64,000 nt of DNA from Paenibacillus wynnii (GCF_000757885.1 NZ_JQCR01000003.1:620001-684000); one strand, 5' to 3'. Counted from the first letter of the stretch, positions 36,368 through 45,954 are shown. Made by a program: numbers and translations. The notes: generated from the sequence alone by a model not told the origin.

Positions 36368-37648
36368 ATGAAGGATAAAAAATGGGATCTGGTTGCATTA
36401 GCCTCCATACCGCTAATTATGACCCTGGGGAACTCCATGCTTATCCCTATTTTGCCGCAAATATCTAAAGAACTGGGTATATCAGCGTTTCAAGTCAGTA
36501 TGCTGATTACTGTTTTTGGGTTGGTGGCTATCATACTGATTCCAATTGCCGGCTTTCTCTCTGACCGTTATGGGCGGAAAGTAGTAATTTTGCCGAGCTT
36601 AATTCTTGCCGGGGCAGGTGGAGCTATCTGCGTAGCGGCAGCTTGGTTTATGGACGGGCTCACCGCCTACTGGGTCATTCTGGCAGGTCGTTTTTTGCAG
36701 GGAATCGGGGCCGCAGGTGCTTTTCCTATTGTGATCCCCTTTGTAGGTGATTTGTTCAATGATGAGAAGGAAATTAGCAAAAGCTTAGGAATTATTGAGA
36801 CCTCCAATACTTTCGGTAAAGTTCTAAGTCCGATTCTAGGGGCATATCTCGGGACACTGTTGTGGTATGCGCCATTTATTGCGATTCCGATCCTCTGTTT
36901 ATTATCCTTTCTGTTGGTATTATTTCTGGTTAGAAAACCGGAGAAAGATGAAGATGCCGAGAAGCCTAACATCCGACAATTCCTGTCTGAAATCAAAGGT
37001 GTTTTGCATAAAAAAGGTCGTTGGTTGTATGCTATTTTTGCTATAGGCGGTATCTGCATGTTCCTAATTTTCGGTGTTTTGTTTTATTTATCAGAGACAT
37101 TGGAAACGAAATATAACCTGCATGGGACTACAAAAGGTTTTGTACTCGCCATTCCTCTTACACTCCTTTGTCTATCCTCTTACGGCGGCGGGAAGATCAT
37201 TGGGCAGAACAAAAGGTTGATGAAGTGGCTTGGTTTTGCCGGTATGGTGTTGCTTACAGCAGCTATGATTGTTGCCGGGTTCGGGAAAGGGATTATCTTT
37301 TTATTAAGCTTTCTAAGTTTGGTAGGGATCGGAATTGGGGTGGCGTTGCCTTGCATGGATGCACTGATTACGGAGGGTATTGAAAAGAATAACCGCGGGA
37401 CTATAACCTCTTTATATAGCAGTATGCGTTTTATCGGAGTGGCGGTGGGCCCGCCTGTGGTTTCTCTTCTAATGCCAAGAGGTCATTGGGTGTTGTTTGG
37501 CAGCTTAGCTGCTGTGGGAGTCGTTGGCGTTTTACTAACTTTGTTCGCCGTTACACCAAGTAAAGATAAAACTGGAAAGACGAGTGGTAGGCATATGGAT
37601 AAATCAGGGCGGAATATACGCCATATTCGGCGTCAGCGTGTACGCTGA
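36368..37648 (+). CDS. MFS transporter, drug or siderophore efflux type
   Basis: About 426 aa with twelve predicted helices. The motif-A loop GFLSDRYGRKVVILPS (about residues 64-79) and LAGRFLQGIGAAGAFP (motif C region) place it among drug:H+ antiporters; it resembles Bacillus YmfD. The basic C-terminal tail (GRHMDKSGRNIRHIRRQRVR) is predicted cytoplasmic. The ATG at 36368 is used with AGGTGG 8 nt upstream; the GTG at 36356 lies within that site. The substrate is unknown. Confidence 0.82.
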   Translation: MKDKKWDLVALASIPLIMTLGNSMLIPILPQISKELGISAFQVSMLITVFGLVAIILIPIAGFLSDRYGRKVVILPSLILAGAGGAICVAAAWFMDGLTAYWVILAGRFLQGIGAAGAFPIVIPFVGDLFNDEKEISKSLGIIETSNTFGKVLSPILGAYLGTLLWYAPFIAIPILCLLSFLLVLFLVRKPEKDEDAEKPNIRQFLSEIKGVLHKKGRWLYAIFAIGGICMFLIFGVLFYLSETLETKYNLHGTTKGFVLAIPLTLLCLSSYGGGKIIGQNKRLMKWLGFAGMVLLTAAMIVAGFGKGIIFLLSFLSLVGIGIGVALPCMDALITEGIEKNNRGTITSLYSSMRFIGVAVGPPVVSLLMPRGHWVLFGSLAAVGVVGVLLTLFAVTPSKDKTGKTSGRHMDKSGRNIRHIRRQRVR

Positions 37649-37767
37649 TCATTAGATACTGCAATAGCAGATCTGTGTGATCTTCGAGCATGAACAGCCA
37701 CATACCGTTAGCCATTCCGCGTTGGCGGGGTTCAACGTACTGTAATCTTAGGTTGGCCTAATAATTA
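37649..37767. other. short gap, nothing recognised
   Basis: No gene or clear signal; it is followed by the terminator at 37768. Confidence 0.4.
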
Positions 37768-37818
37768 AAGCAGGCTGTCTCCCAGTAGAAAAATCTACTT
37801 GAGAGACAGCCTGTTTGT
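37768..37818. terminator. bidirectional terminator
   Basis: CAGGCTGTCTC and GAGACAGCCTG form the outer stem; CAGTAGA and TCTACTTG form the inner stem. It lies between the convergent MFS and transaldolase genes. Confidence 0.85.
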
Positions 37819-37840
37819 TCTATTACTAAATTATTTATAG

Positions 37841-38488
37841 TTAAGCTTGAGGAACCGATTCCCAATCCTTCAAGAAACGTTCGATACCGTTATCGGTAAG
37901 CGGATGTTTCCAAAGGGAAGGTAAGAGTGAGCCCGGGATGGTAGCAATATGTGCTCCAGCAATAGCGGCTTGCTCTACATGGGCAATGTTGCGGATACTT
38001 GCAGCAATGATTTCTGAAGTCATGCCGTAGTTGGTCAGGATGGTCTTCAAATCCTTGATCAACTTCATACCGTCAACACCAATATCATCCAGACGGCCAA
38101 CAAAAGGACTGATGTAGGTAGCTCCCGCTTTGGCGGCCATAAGACCTTGAGCTGCGGAGAATACCAATGTCACATTCGTCTTGATACCCTTCTTGGTGAG
38201 CTCATAACAAGCTTCCAAGCCGTCTTCTGTCATAGGCAGTTTAATAACAACATTCGGTGCCCACTCCGCGATTTCATAAGCTTCTTTAAGCATATCTGCC
38301 GCTTTCAGACCAATAACTTCAGCACTTACAGGTCCGGGTACAATCGCAACGATCTCTTTGATTACATCTTTAAAAAGTCTGCCTTCTTTAGCGATCAACG
38401 ACGGGTTCGTCGTCACGCCATCCACTAATCCCAGGCGGGTAATACGTTTGATTTCCTCAATATTTCCGGTGTCCAAGAAAAATTTCAT
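37841..38488 (-). CDS. tal: transaldolase, FSA/TalC subfamily
   Basis: A 215-aa TIM-barrel aldolase of the small transaldolase group. The Schiff-base lysine is Lys83 in [25 protein letters not shown] and [11 protein letters not shown] follow. At the position where E. coli fructose-6-phosphate aldolase has Tyr131 (PYVNR), this protein has Phe129 (PFVGR); in TalB the equivalent Phe178 marks transaldolase chemistry. I therefore predict transfer of dihydroxyacetone between sugar phosphates in the pentose phosphate pathway, as for Bacillus YwjH. GGGAGG precedes the ATG. rpiA lies 2 kb away and acts in the same pathway. Confidence 0.87.
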   Translation of the reverse strand: MKFFLDTGNIEEIKRITRLGLVDGVTTNPSLIAKEGRLFKDVIKEIVAIVPGPVSAEVIGLKAADMLKEAYEIAEWAPNVVIKLPMTEDGLEACYELTKKGIKTNVTLVFSAAQGLMAAKAGATYISPFVGRLDDIGVDGMKLIKDLKTILTNYGMTSEIIAASIRNIAHVEQAAIAGAHIATIPGSLLPSLWKHPLTDNGIERFLKDWESVPQA

Positions 38489-38738
38489 TTCCGGTTATCC
38501 TCCCTTGAATTCCATATGGATTGACAAGCAGCGTTCTAAAATCCATTATGAGTCATGTCCAGCAAAGTTTCAACTGTTAATCTGAATATTTCAAAATAAC
38601 TTTATAGATTCTGGTGGCTTTTATATTGTACAATTAGATTGTTCTAATTAGATTTGGGACTGCTAAATCGGGGTATTGATGATAATATATTAATCGATGT
38701 AATTAGTTTCTCAAGAGAACCGGGATGGTGGCTGACGG

Positions 38739-39206
38739 ATGTTATACATTTTATTTACTGTTGTATTCTTATTGTTAACAGCAGGCGGAATATTAACCTA
38801 TATGAATAGTAAATTGATCATCAGCCGTGGGGAATCCGCCGATGCCCCACGCAGAACCTCATTAACCTATTCCGTATATAATAGCACTGCAGCAGACTTG
38901 GACTTAAAGTTAGAAGCCGTTGCGCTGTTTCAACTGACGGTTAGGGCCGATGGACACGCAACCCTGTCTGCTGAATCCGATGAGGGTACTCTTACTCTTT
39001 GCAGGGTCACAGAGGGAAAAGGCGAAATGATACTGGCGGATGGACAGAGCTGGATACTTAACCATATCAGACAAGCTGCTGTCAGGGGTGTCCTGATACA
39101 GTATGAAGCTTTTATAGATAAAGTCCGGGGTAACGATGAGATGGAGTTGATCGTCAACTTAGAGAAAGCTGCTAAGGAGGTAGCCTATCTTGCAAATCAA
39201 CGTTAA
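38739..39206 (+). CDS. membrane-anchored protein of unknown function
   Basis: A 155-aa protein with one N-terminal membrane helix (YILFTVVFLLLTAGGIL) and a soluble domain of predicted beta strands (LDLKLEAVALFQLTVRADG; GTLTLCRVTEGKGEMIL). I do not recognise it. The start has only a weak ribosome binding site. Its last 17 nt overlap the macro-domain gene, whose own ribosome binding site AAGGAGGT lies inside this ORF, so the two are co-translated. Confidence 0.65.
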   Translation: MLYILFTVVFLLLTAGGILTYMNSKLIISRGESADAPRRTSLTYSVYNSTAADLDLKLEAVALFQLTVRADGHATLSAESDEGTLTLCRVTEGKGEMILADGQSWILNHIRQAAVRGVLIQYEAFIDKVRGNDEMELIVNLEKAAKEVAYLANQR

Positions 39207-39753
39207 CAATGTGGTGATAACTTCAACCAAAGGCGATATTACGAAATGGCAAGGGGATGTTATTGTTAACGCTTCTAACTCGGGTTTGTTCGGAGGCGGT
39301 GGGGTGGATGGAGCGATTCACCGGGCCGGCGGTCCGCAAATTGCTGAGGAATGCGCGATGATTCGTCAGAAGCAGGGAGGATGTCTACCCGGTGAAGCAG
39401 CATTAACAAATGCTGGGAAACTCCCCGCTCGTTACATTATTCATACCGTTGGCCCCATTTGGAAGGGCGGGAGCGGTGGAGAGGCAGCTATTTTATCCAA
39501 ATGCTATCGCAGCAGTCTGGAACTTGCTTATGCCCAAGAAGCACAAAGCATTGCCTTTCCTAATATTAGTACGGGCATATATCGATTTCCCAAGGCTTTA
39601 GCCGGCAAGACAGCCATTGAAACCGTGATCGAATATATTAAAGGGCATCCGTCAAGTGACATGTCGTTTCGAAGAATAGACTTTATTTGTTATGATAATG
39701 AAAATGCAGAATTGTATGAAGAACAGCTTAACCTTTATAATGATCATAAATAG
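39190..39753 (+). CDS. macro domain protein (O-acetyl-ADP-ribose deacetylase-like)
   Basis: A 187-aa single-domain protein of the YmdB-like macro family. Signatures are STKGDITKWQGDVIVNASNSGL, GGGVDGAIHRAGG, IIHTVGPIWKGG and the ISTGIYRFP phosphate-binding loop. It would bind or hydrolyse ADP-ribose derivatives, either from deacetylation products or from ADP-ribosylated targets. The TTG start follows AAGGAGGTAGCCTATC. It forms an operon with the upstream membrane protein. Confidence 0.87.
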   Translation: MQINVNNVVITSTKGDITKWQGDVIVNASNSGLFGGGGVDGAIHRAGGPQIAEECAMIRQKQGGCLPGEAALTNAGKLPARYIIHTVGPIWKGGSGGEAAILSKCYRSSLELAYAQEAQSIAFPNISTGIYRFPKALAGKTAIETVIEYIKGHPSSDMSFRRIDFICYDNENAELYEEQLNLYNDHK

Positions 39754-39787
39754 AACGTAATAACAATGGCTTTGGAGGGGGAAGGTA

Positions 39788-40270
39788 GTGATACCGGTAA
39801 CTGATGTGAACTTTATTGTAGTCCAATCAGATCATCCTGATTTAAGGGCGCTTATTGAGCATTTGGACTTAGATCTGAAACAACGATATCCCCACGAGAA
39901 TATCTATGGCGTTGACTTTGAAGACCCGAAGGTAAGGGAAATGATTTTTGTGGTTGGATATTTAAATGAGAAGCCGGTGGGATGCGGGGGACTGCGGCCA
40001 TTGGATGATTTGCAATTAATGACCCCGGCAATGGAACTGAAACGTTTCTATGTCGACCCCAACTCCCGCAAGATGGGAATAGCTACGAATATGCTTCTGT
40101 TCCTCGAAGAGAAGGCTGTGGTTTCAGGTTATAGGGAGATTAGACTGGAGACAGGGATCAAACAGCCGGAAGCCATTGCGCTTTATGTCAAGCACGGCTA
40201 CCAGCCTATTGATCTGTACGGTCCTTATGTGGGAGATCCAGATAGTCTCTGTTACGGGAAAGTTCTGTAA
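39788..40270 (+). CDS. GNAT family N-acetyltransferase
   Basis: A 160-aa acetyltransferase. The acetyl-CoA binding region is MELKRFYVDPNSRKMGIATNMLLFLEEKA (Q/RxxGxG/A variant SRKMGIA), followed by RLETGIKQPEAIALYVKHGYQ. The GTG start follows GGAGGGGGAAGGTA. Substrate unknown. It is 34 nt behind the macro gene and may share its transcript. Confidence 0.83.
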   Translation: MIPVTDVNFIVVQSDHPDLRALIEHLDLDLKQRYPHENIYGVDFEDPKVREMIFVVGYLNEKPVGCGGLRPLDDLQLMTPAMELKRFYVDPNSRKMGIATNMLLFLEEKAVVSGYREIRLETGIKQPEAIALYVKHGYQPIDLYGPYVGDPDSLCYGKVL

Positions 40271-40288
40271 GAAGGTTGGGCATCACAA

Positions 40289-40486
40289 TTAAGCATGATA
40301 TCTACCCACAGGCGCATTTAGCACCCATTCCAACATCATCAGCATGTCTTCGAGACGGGTGAGCTGGGCTTTAAGGTTATCCTGCTGCGGACTGTTTTCT
40401 TCTAATGGCGCCAGACGTGATTCCAGTGCTCTGCGCTGAAGTGTAAGTTCATTGATTTTAGATTGAATCTGGTTTTCGGTTCTCAT
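40289..40486 (-). CDS. small coiled-coil protein, unknown
   Basis: A 65-aa protein, almost wholly helical with heptad-like spacing (INELTLQRRALESRLAPLEE; LKAQLTRLEDMLMMLEWVL). The ATG at 40486 follows ATAGGAGGATTTCAG. The longer frame up to 40741 runs antisense into rpiA and is not needed. It is transcribed divergently from rpiA. Function unknown. Confidence 0.65.
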   Translation of the reverse strand: MRTENQIQSKINELTLQRRALESRLAPLEENSPQQDNLKAQLTRLEDMLMMLEWVLNAPVGRYHA

Positions 40487-40561
40487 CTGAAATCCTCCTA
40501 TTCTTGGGTTTATTACAATTTCAATATAGATCATTATAACGGATAACATGGGGGTATTTAA

Positions 40562-41248
40562 ATGAGTATCAATGTTAAGCAGCTGGCAGCAGAAAAAGCA
40601 GTAGAGTATGTGCAGGATGGAATGAAGGTGGGTCTGGGTACGGGGTCTACTGCTTACTGGGCCATCCGCAAACTCGGGGAACGTGTCAGTGAAGGGTTGA
40701 AAATTACCGCAGTCGCAACATCCCAAGCCTCTGAGGATCAAGCACGAGAGCTCGGAATCCCTCTAGTGGCCTTCGGAGATATTGACAGTCTGGATTTGAC
40801 GATTGATGGAGCGGACGAGCTGGATAGTAAGCTGCAGTTAATCAAGGGCGGCGGCGGTGCGCTGCTTCGTGAGAAGATCGTAGCCAGTAATAGCACACGG
40901 ATGATCGTTGTTGCTGATGAGAGCAAATCCGTAGCCACACTTGGGAAATTCCCGCTTCCCGTGGAGATTGTTCCTTTTGCCAGGGAATGGACCGTTGCAG
41001 AGCTTGCCACGCTGGGCTGTGAGCCTGTGCTTCGTAAGAACGGAGACGAGTTGTATAAGACGGATAACGGAAATTACATAGCAGACTGCCACTTTGTGGC
41101 TATCGACTCCGCCTCCGATCTAGCACTTAAACTACAGGGTATTCCTGGAGTTGTGGAGCACGGATTGTTTATTGGAATCGCAGATTTAGCTATCATTGGC
41201 AAGAACGATGGAAGTATTGAAATTATTGAAGGCGTACGGAGTATTTGA
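40562..41248 (+). CDS. rpiA: ribose-5-phosphate isomerase A
   Basis: A 228-aa enzyme interconverting ribose 5-phosphate and ribulose 5-phosphate. Motifs: GLGTGSTAYWAIRKLGE (phosphate loop), LTIDGADELD with the catalytic Asp pair, and IKGGGGALLREKIVA with the catalytic Glu and Lys. Length is normal. ATGGGGGTATTTAA precedes the ATG. Its end overlaps the VanZ-like ORF by 4 nt. Confidence 0.92.
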   Translation: MSINVKQLAAEKAVEYVQDGMKVGLGTGSTAYWAIRKLGERVSEGLKITAVATSQASEDQARELGIPLVAFGDIDSLDLTIDGADELDSKLQLIKGGGGALLREKIVASNSTRMIVVADESKSVATLGKFPLPVEIVPFAREWTVAELATLGCEPVLRKNGDELYKTDNGNYIADCHFVAIDSASDLALKLQGIPGVVEHGLFIGIADLAIIGKNDGSIEIIEGVRSI

Positions 41249-41733
41249 TTTTTCGGGGAGAACGGGAAAAGTCAGTAGTGCCAGTTCAAAGGAGTAGCAT
41301 AAAGTGGCTTCGAAGATTAATAGGACCAGCGTTTATCTTTTATAGTGCTGCAGTTATCTATTGGATGTTTATCGGTTTTGGGAGAGAGATTCATACTGGG
41401 GGTATCTTGAAGTATAATCTTGTGCCTTTGCGTACAGTGCTCCTCTTCCTTAATCTTGACAACGGAGTAGCTCTAACCGACCGGATTATAAACTTAATTG
41501 GGAATATAGTAGTGTTCATTCCTTTTGGATTTATGCTCCCGTTAATTCGGAATCGATTATACTCTTTGACAAGACTCACGCTGTATGCGATATTTATCAT
41601 TCTCATATTGGAAATGATGCAAATGCTGCTTCATGTAGGCAGCTTTGATGTCGACGATCTGCTGTTGAATATGGTTGGCGTTTGGGCAGGGTATCGTATA
41701 CTCCGGTTTTCCAAGATGAATTCAGAAGTGTAG
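41245..41733 (+). CDS. VanZ family membrane protein
   Basis: About 162 aa with four membrane helices. VanZ signatures: YNLVPLRTVLLFL, NLIGNIVVFIPFGFMLPLI, EMMQMLLHVGSFDVDDLLLNMVG. VanZ confers low teicoplanin resistance in enterococci; relatives in other Firmicutes have no settled role. The start is uncertain: TTG at 41245 overlaps rpiA with a poorly spaced site, and a GTG at 41278 is possible. Confidence 0.82.
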   Translation: MIFRGEREKSVVPVQRSSIKWLRRLIGPAFIFYSAAVIYWMFIGFGREIHTGGILKYNLVPLRTVLLFLNLDNGVALTDRIINLIGNIVVFIPFGFMLPLIRNRLYSLTRLTLYAIFIILILEMMQMLLHVGSFDVDDLLLNMVGVWAGYRILRFSKMNSEV

Positions 41734-41747
41734 GAGGATTTACATAC

Positions 41748-42188
41748 ATGTTAAGAGACATAAAGCACCTTATTGGCACCCCTGAGGTGAATGAGCTACT
41801 TAGTTATGCTGTGATTGATGAGCCTGATGCCCTTCAACATACCTCGTCCGAATATAGCGAACAAGCGGCGCTCCAATTATTCGGTTGGGAAGAGGAGCAA
41901 TTATTGCTAGGCCTTGTAGGATTCGAAGAAACGGAGGATGGTTCACTAGAAGTGAAACATATGGCCGTCCTCCCGGAAAATAGAGGCAAGGGCTATGCAC
42001 GTGGCATGATTTTGGAGCTGCTGACCTCACGCGAACCCCGTTATCTAATGGCAGAAACAGAGGACGAAGTGGCGGCTAACTTTTACCGCAGCTTAGGGTT
42101 TATGGTATATAGTCTGGGTGTCAATGGTGCGGGAATTGAAATGTTCCGCTGTGTGTATGAAACGGAAGAGGCCGAAGATATGGAATAA
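41748..42188 (+). CDS. GNAT family N-acetyltransferase
   Basis: A 146-aa acetyltransferase with VKHMAVLPENRGKGYARGMILEL as acetyl-CoA binding motif (RGKGYA) and AANFYRSLGFMVYSLG as the C-terminal motif. The ATG at 41748 has TAGGAGGA 8 nt upstream; the longer frame from 41682 reads through VanZ. It is 14 nt behind the VanZ gene. Substrate unknown. Confidence 0.8.
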   Translation: MLRDIKHLIGTPEVNELLSYAVIDEPDALQHTSSEYSEQAALQLFGWEEEQLLLGLVGFEETEDGSLEVKHMAVLPENRGKGYARGMILELLTSREPRYLMAETEDEVAANFYRSLGFMVYSLGVNGAGIEMFRCVYETEEAEDME

Positions 42189-42331
42189 TGTTTGATTTTT
42201 AGAATAGGGTTTCCTTACAGTGATTTTTTACTGCAGGGGAGCTCTTTTTTTATTTGACTTTTTTAGGCGGAGGCAATATAGTTTTACAATGAAACTATTT
42301 CATAGTTGAACTATTAGCGGAGGTCGAACCA

Positions 42332-42784
42332 TTGAATAAAGAAGCTCAACATTGGATCAATCGCTACATGGATGCCTACCTCGTCGTGACAAGGCGGATT
42401 AATGCCCAGATCAGAGACAGCATTTCGGAAGAACTGACCAGCGACCAGTATCTCATTTTAAGGCTGATCCAAGGTCAGGAACTGTGTACCTCAACTCATT
42501 TAGCAGAAGCTTTTGCCGTGGGTAAAAGTTCGATCACAGCGATGACCAATCGGTTAGTGGAAGCAGGTATGATTGAACGCACCCGGGATGAGAATGACCG
42601 CCGCCAGGTATACCTGTCGATGACGGAGGATGGAAAAAGCATATTTGATGCTGCGGAGAAGCAGGTTCAAGAAATCGTTTCTCCGTACTTGTTCCATTTT
42701 GAGGAAAGTGATATTGAGATGTTCATAAAGATGTTTGAGAAGTTGGGAAGTCTAATGCAGGAATCAGGAGGGAAAAACAATTGA
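42332..42784 (+). CDS. MarR family transcriptional regulator
   Basis: A 150-aa winged-helix regulator: DQYLILRLIQGQELCTSTHLAEAF, recognition region VGKSSITAMTNRLVEAGMIER, and wing RDENDRRQVYLSMTEDG. The TTG start follows GCGGAGGTCGAACCA. Its stop codon overlaps the TTG of the MMPL transporter (TTGA), so it most likely controls that gene and itself in response to a toxic compound. Confidence 0.87.
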   Translation: MNKEAQHWINRYMDAYLVVTRRINAQIRDSISEELTSDQYLILRLIQGQELCTSTHLAEAFAVGKSSITAMTNRLVEAGMIERTRDENDRRQVYLSMTEDGKSIFDAAEKQVQEIVSPYLFHFEESDIEMFIKMFEKLGSLMQESGGKNN

Positions 42785-45700
42785 AGACCATTTTAAAAGC
42801 AAGATGGGCCGTTATTCTGATTTGGCTCGCAGCAGCAGTAGTTTTATTTATGACGGCCCCGGCGATATCGGATCTCGTTCGTGAGAAGGGACAAATCTCG
42901 GTTCCGGCCGGATACACCTCATCGAGGGCTGCTGAGATTATGAAGGAAGTATCAGAAGCCAAAGGCGGGGAAACGCTGCATCAGGTGGCGTTGGTATTCA
43001 ATAATCCTAAGGGCATTGGTGCTGAAGAAACAGAGACCGTTAAGCAGGGTGTTGAGAAGCTGCTCGCGAACAAAGAAGCCCTGCAGCTTAATTCCATTGT
43101 TGACCCGTTCACGCAACCGGAGCTGAAAGAAACTTTAGTTGCCAAAGACGGCAAGACCCTTATGGTGGCGTTGTCCGTTATGGGTGGTGAGGAGGCAGTT
43201 AAAGAGCTTCCTGCTAAAGTAGATGCCTTACTGTCAGATGTTGATGCTGATCATTACCTGACCAGTGAAGGGCTAATTACCGAGGATACGATTGCCAGCT
43301 CGGAAGCGGGTTTGAAGAAATCCGAATACATTACAGTTGTATTTATTCTACTTATCCTGTTTGTAGTGTTCCGTTCGTTTGTGGCACCGTTTGTGCCGCT
43401 GCTGACCGTTGGGCTTAGCTACATTGTAGCTCAATCGATTGTGGCCTTTTTGGTTGATTTGTACTCTTTTCCTTTATCGACCTTTACGCAAATCTTTATG
43501 GTGGCAGTTATGTTTGGGATCGGGACCGATTATTGTATTCTCTTGATCAGCCGATTTAAAGAAGAGCTTGCCAGCTCTGAAGATACCAAGAGTGCCATTA
43601 TCGCAACCTACCGTAAGGCAGGGGGAACGGTCTTTTATTCAGGGCTGGCCGTATTCGTCGGTTTCGTGGCCATTGGAATGTCTAAATTCGTTCTTTATCG
43701 TTCAGCGGTGGCAGTTGCAGTAGGGATAGCTGTGATGCTGTTGGCTTTAGTTACCGTTGTGCCTTTCTTCATGGCTGTATTGGGCAAAACAATGTTCTGG
43801 CCGTCACGCGGCAAGCTTGAGCATAGTGAGAGTCGGATATGGGGCACAGCAGGTTCTTTTTCCTTAAAAAGACCTTGGGCAGCCATGCTGATTGTTGCGG
43901 CGGTTGTTATTCCCTTTCTGGCTACGTATGACGGAAAGCTTTCCTTCAACAGCATGGATGAGATTGGTTCAGACTATGCTTCGGTTAAAGGCTTTAACAT
44001 CATCTCCGAGAGCTTCGGACCGGGTGAATCCATGCCGGGCAAGATTGTAATCAAAAATGATGATCGAATGGATACCTCAGAATATATGGGCTTGGCTGAG
44101 AAAATCAGCCGTGAGCTGGAAAAGGTAGAGGGAGTTAAATCCGTACGTAGTATGTCACGCCCAGCTGGAGAGCAAATTAATGATTTTCTAATTCCGACGC
44201 AGGTGGGAACTCTATCGGATGGACTGGTTCAAACCAATGAGGGATTGACTCAGATTCAGACGGGCTTGTCATTGGCGAGCAAGCAGCTTAGTGATAATGC
44301 GCCGAAGCTTAATGAGGCGGTTGCCGGCAGCGCTAAGCTCACAAAAGGCACATCAGATCTCAAAGACGGCATAGTTGCTTTGGGTGATGGACTATCCCGT
44401 ATTGAGAGCGGCATAAAGAGCGGCTCCACCGGGGCAGGAGAGATCAAAGCTGGACTGCAGCAGGCAGCAGCAAGTGCTCAGAAGTTAGCAGATGCCAATG
44501 AGGCACTTCTGGCAGGCTACACAAAAATTGGCGGTGGATTGACTGCATTAAATGGAGGGCTAGGTCAGCTTAAGGATCAGCTTCAAGGTGTAGCGACGGC
44601 GCTTACCGGATTAGGTACGTCCTTTACCGGACTGGAAACCAGCTATCCTGATCTTCTGCAGGATGTTAACTACCAGACGATAAAAGGGACTGTGACCGAG
44701 AGCGGTACAGGAGCCTCCAAGCTTGCGGCAGGCCTGGATCAAGTATCAGGTCAATTAAAAGGCGCAGCTTCAGGTTTGAATGAGGCTAATACAGGTTATG
44801 CGAAAGCTGCAGCTGGTCAAACCGCTCTGGCTCAAGGCTTGGAGAAGCTGGTTGCAGGAATAGGTCAGCTGCAATCAGGTCTTAATCAGGCAGCAGCCGG
44901 CCAAGGACAAATTGTTGATCAAATTCCTACCCTTTCTGGAGGGTTGGATCAACTTCAAGGTGGACAACAGCAGCTTGTAGACGGTTTTGGCCAACTGACA
45001 GGGCAAATCGGAGAGCTGACCGCAGGACTAAGCGACAGTGCAGATGGTTTGAAGCAAATTACAGGCGGTCTGGATTCCGCACAAGACTACCTAAGCCAGA
45101 TTCAGGCTGCTAAGAATGATGAGTTGAGCGGATTCTTTGTACCTGCCGAGGCACTTAAGACGGGAGGGATTCAGACGGTTTTTGACAACTATTTGTCTGG
45201 TGACCGCAAGGTTATGACTATGGATGTAGTGTTCTCACAAAACCCATACAGTTCAGAAGCGATCGATAGCGTTGGAGATATTCAGGCAGCAGTGGACCGT
45301 GCGGTTATCGGGACCAAGCTGGAAAATGCTGAAACAGCCATTAGCGGGGTTACAAGTACTTACAGCGATCTTCAAAAAATATCCAATGAAGATTACACAC
45401 GTACCGTTATATTGATGTTAGGCGGGATCTTTATTATCTTGGTTCTGCTACTCCGTTCCATAGTTATGCCTATTTACCTTATTGTTTCACTGGTGATCAC
45501 CTATTTTACAGCTTTGGGAGTAACAGAGGCTATATTTGTTAATCTGCTGGGCTATTCAGGGATTACATGGACTACGCCATTCTTCAGTTTTGTAATGTTA
45601 GTAGCGCTTGGAGTAGACTACAGTATCTTCCTCATGGCACGCTTTAACGAGAACAAAACTTGGGATGTGCGCGAAGCTATACTTCATGCGATGCGGAATA

Positions 45701-45939
45701 TGGGTACAGTGATACTGTCAGCTGTAGTTATTCTCGGTGGCACGTTCGCTTCCATGTATCCTTCAGGAGTATTGTCGATGATGCAGATTGCAACTGTGGT
45801 ACTCGTAGGATTGGCCTTGTATGCTTTGATCTTCCTACCATTCTTTGTACCGGTTATGGTACGGATCTTTGGACGGGGGAATTGGTGGCCTTTCAGAGTT
45901 AAACCAACCGAGCCTTCTTCAAATGAATTGAATATGTAA
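42781..45939 (+). CDS. MMPL/RND family transporter
   Basis: A 1052-aa efflux protein with about twelve membrane helices in two blocks (about 180-340 and 870-1030), each with the RND aspartate motif: GIGTDYCILLISRFKEEL and ALGVDYSIFLMARFNENKTW. Between them, residues about 480-790 form a long run of short Gly/Leu/Gln units (such as GLTQIQTGLSLASKQL and GLDQLQGGQQQLVDGF) expected to make an extracellular coiled-coil stalk, as in other Firmicute YdgH/YdfJ proteins. Drug or lipid export is likely. It is coupled to a MarR regulator. Confidence 0.88.
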   Translation: MKTILKARWAVILIWLAAAVVLFMTAPAISDLVREKGQISVPAGYTSSRAAEIMKEVSEAKGGETLHQVALVFNNPKGIGAEETETVKQGVEKLLANKEALQLNSIVDPFTQPELKETLVAKDGKTLMVALSVMGGEEAVKELPAKVDALLSDVDADHYLTSEGLITEDTIASSEAGLKKSEYITVVFILLILFVVFRSFVAPFVPLLTVGLSYIVAQSIVAFLVDLYSFPLSTFTQIFMVAVMFGIGTDYCILLISRFKEELASSEDTKSAIIATYRKAGGTVFYSGLAVFVGFVAIGMSKFVLYRSAVAVAVGIAVMLLALVTVVPFFMAVLGKTMFWPSRGKLEHSESRIWGTAGSFSLKRPWAAMLIVAAVVIPFLATYDGKLSFNSMDEIGSDYASVKGFNIISESFGPGESMPGKIVIKNDDRMDTSEYMGLAEKISRELEKVEGVKSVRSMSRPAGEQINDFLIPTQVGTLSDGLVQTNEGLTQIQTGLSLASKQLSDNAPKLNEAVAGSAKLTKGTSDLKDGIVALGDGLSRIESGIKSGSTGAGEIKAGLQQAAASAQKLADANEALLAGYTKIGGGLTALNGGLGQLKDQLQGVATALTGLGTSFTGLETSYPDLLQDVNYQTIKGTVTESGTGASKLAAGLDQVSGQLKGAASGLNEANTGYAKAAAGQTALAQGLEKLVAGIGQLQSGLNQAAAGQGQIVDQIPTLSGGLDQLQGGQQQLVDGFGQLTGQIGELTAGLSDSADGLKQITGGLDSAQDYLSQIQAAKNDELSGFFVPAEALKTGGIQTVFDNYLSGDRKVMTMDVVFSQNPYSSEAIDSVGDIQAAVDRAVIGTKLENAETAISGVTSTYSDLQKISNEDYTRTVILMLGGIFIILVLLLRSIVMPIYLIVSLVITYFTALGVTEAIFVNLLGYSGITWTTPFFSFVMLVALGVDYSIFLMARFNENKTWDVREAILHAMRNMGTVILSAVVILGGTFASMYPSGVLSMMQIATVVLVGLALYALIFLPFFVPVMVRIFGRGNWWPFRVKPTEPSSNELNM

Positions 45940-45954
45940 TAAAAGTGCATTAAT

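Noticed and set aside
37649..37767. Possible small gene behind the MFS transporter
   Set aside because: No start with a ribosome binding site and no ORF of useful length.
40487..40741. Upstream extension of the small coiled-coil ORF
   Set aside because: It runs antisense into rpiA and has no function-like sequence; the ATG at 40486 has a strong ribosome binding site.
42190..42260. Terminator behind the GNAT gene at 41748
   Set aside because: The stem (CCTTACAGT/ACTGCAGG) is interrupted and weak; a T-run follows but the call is not secure enough to list.
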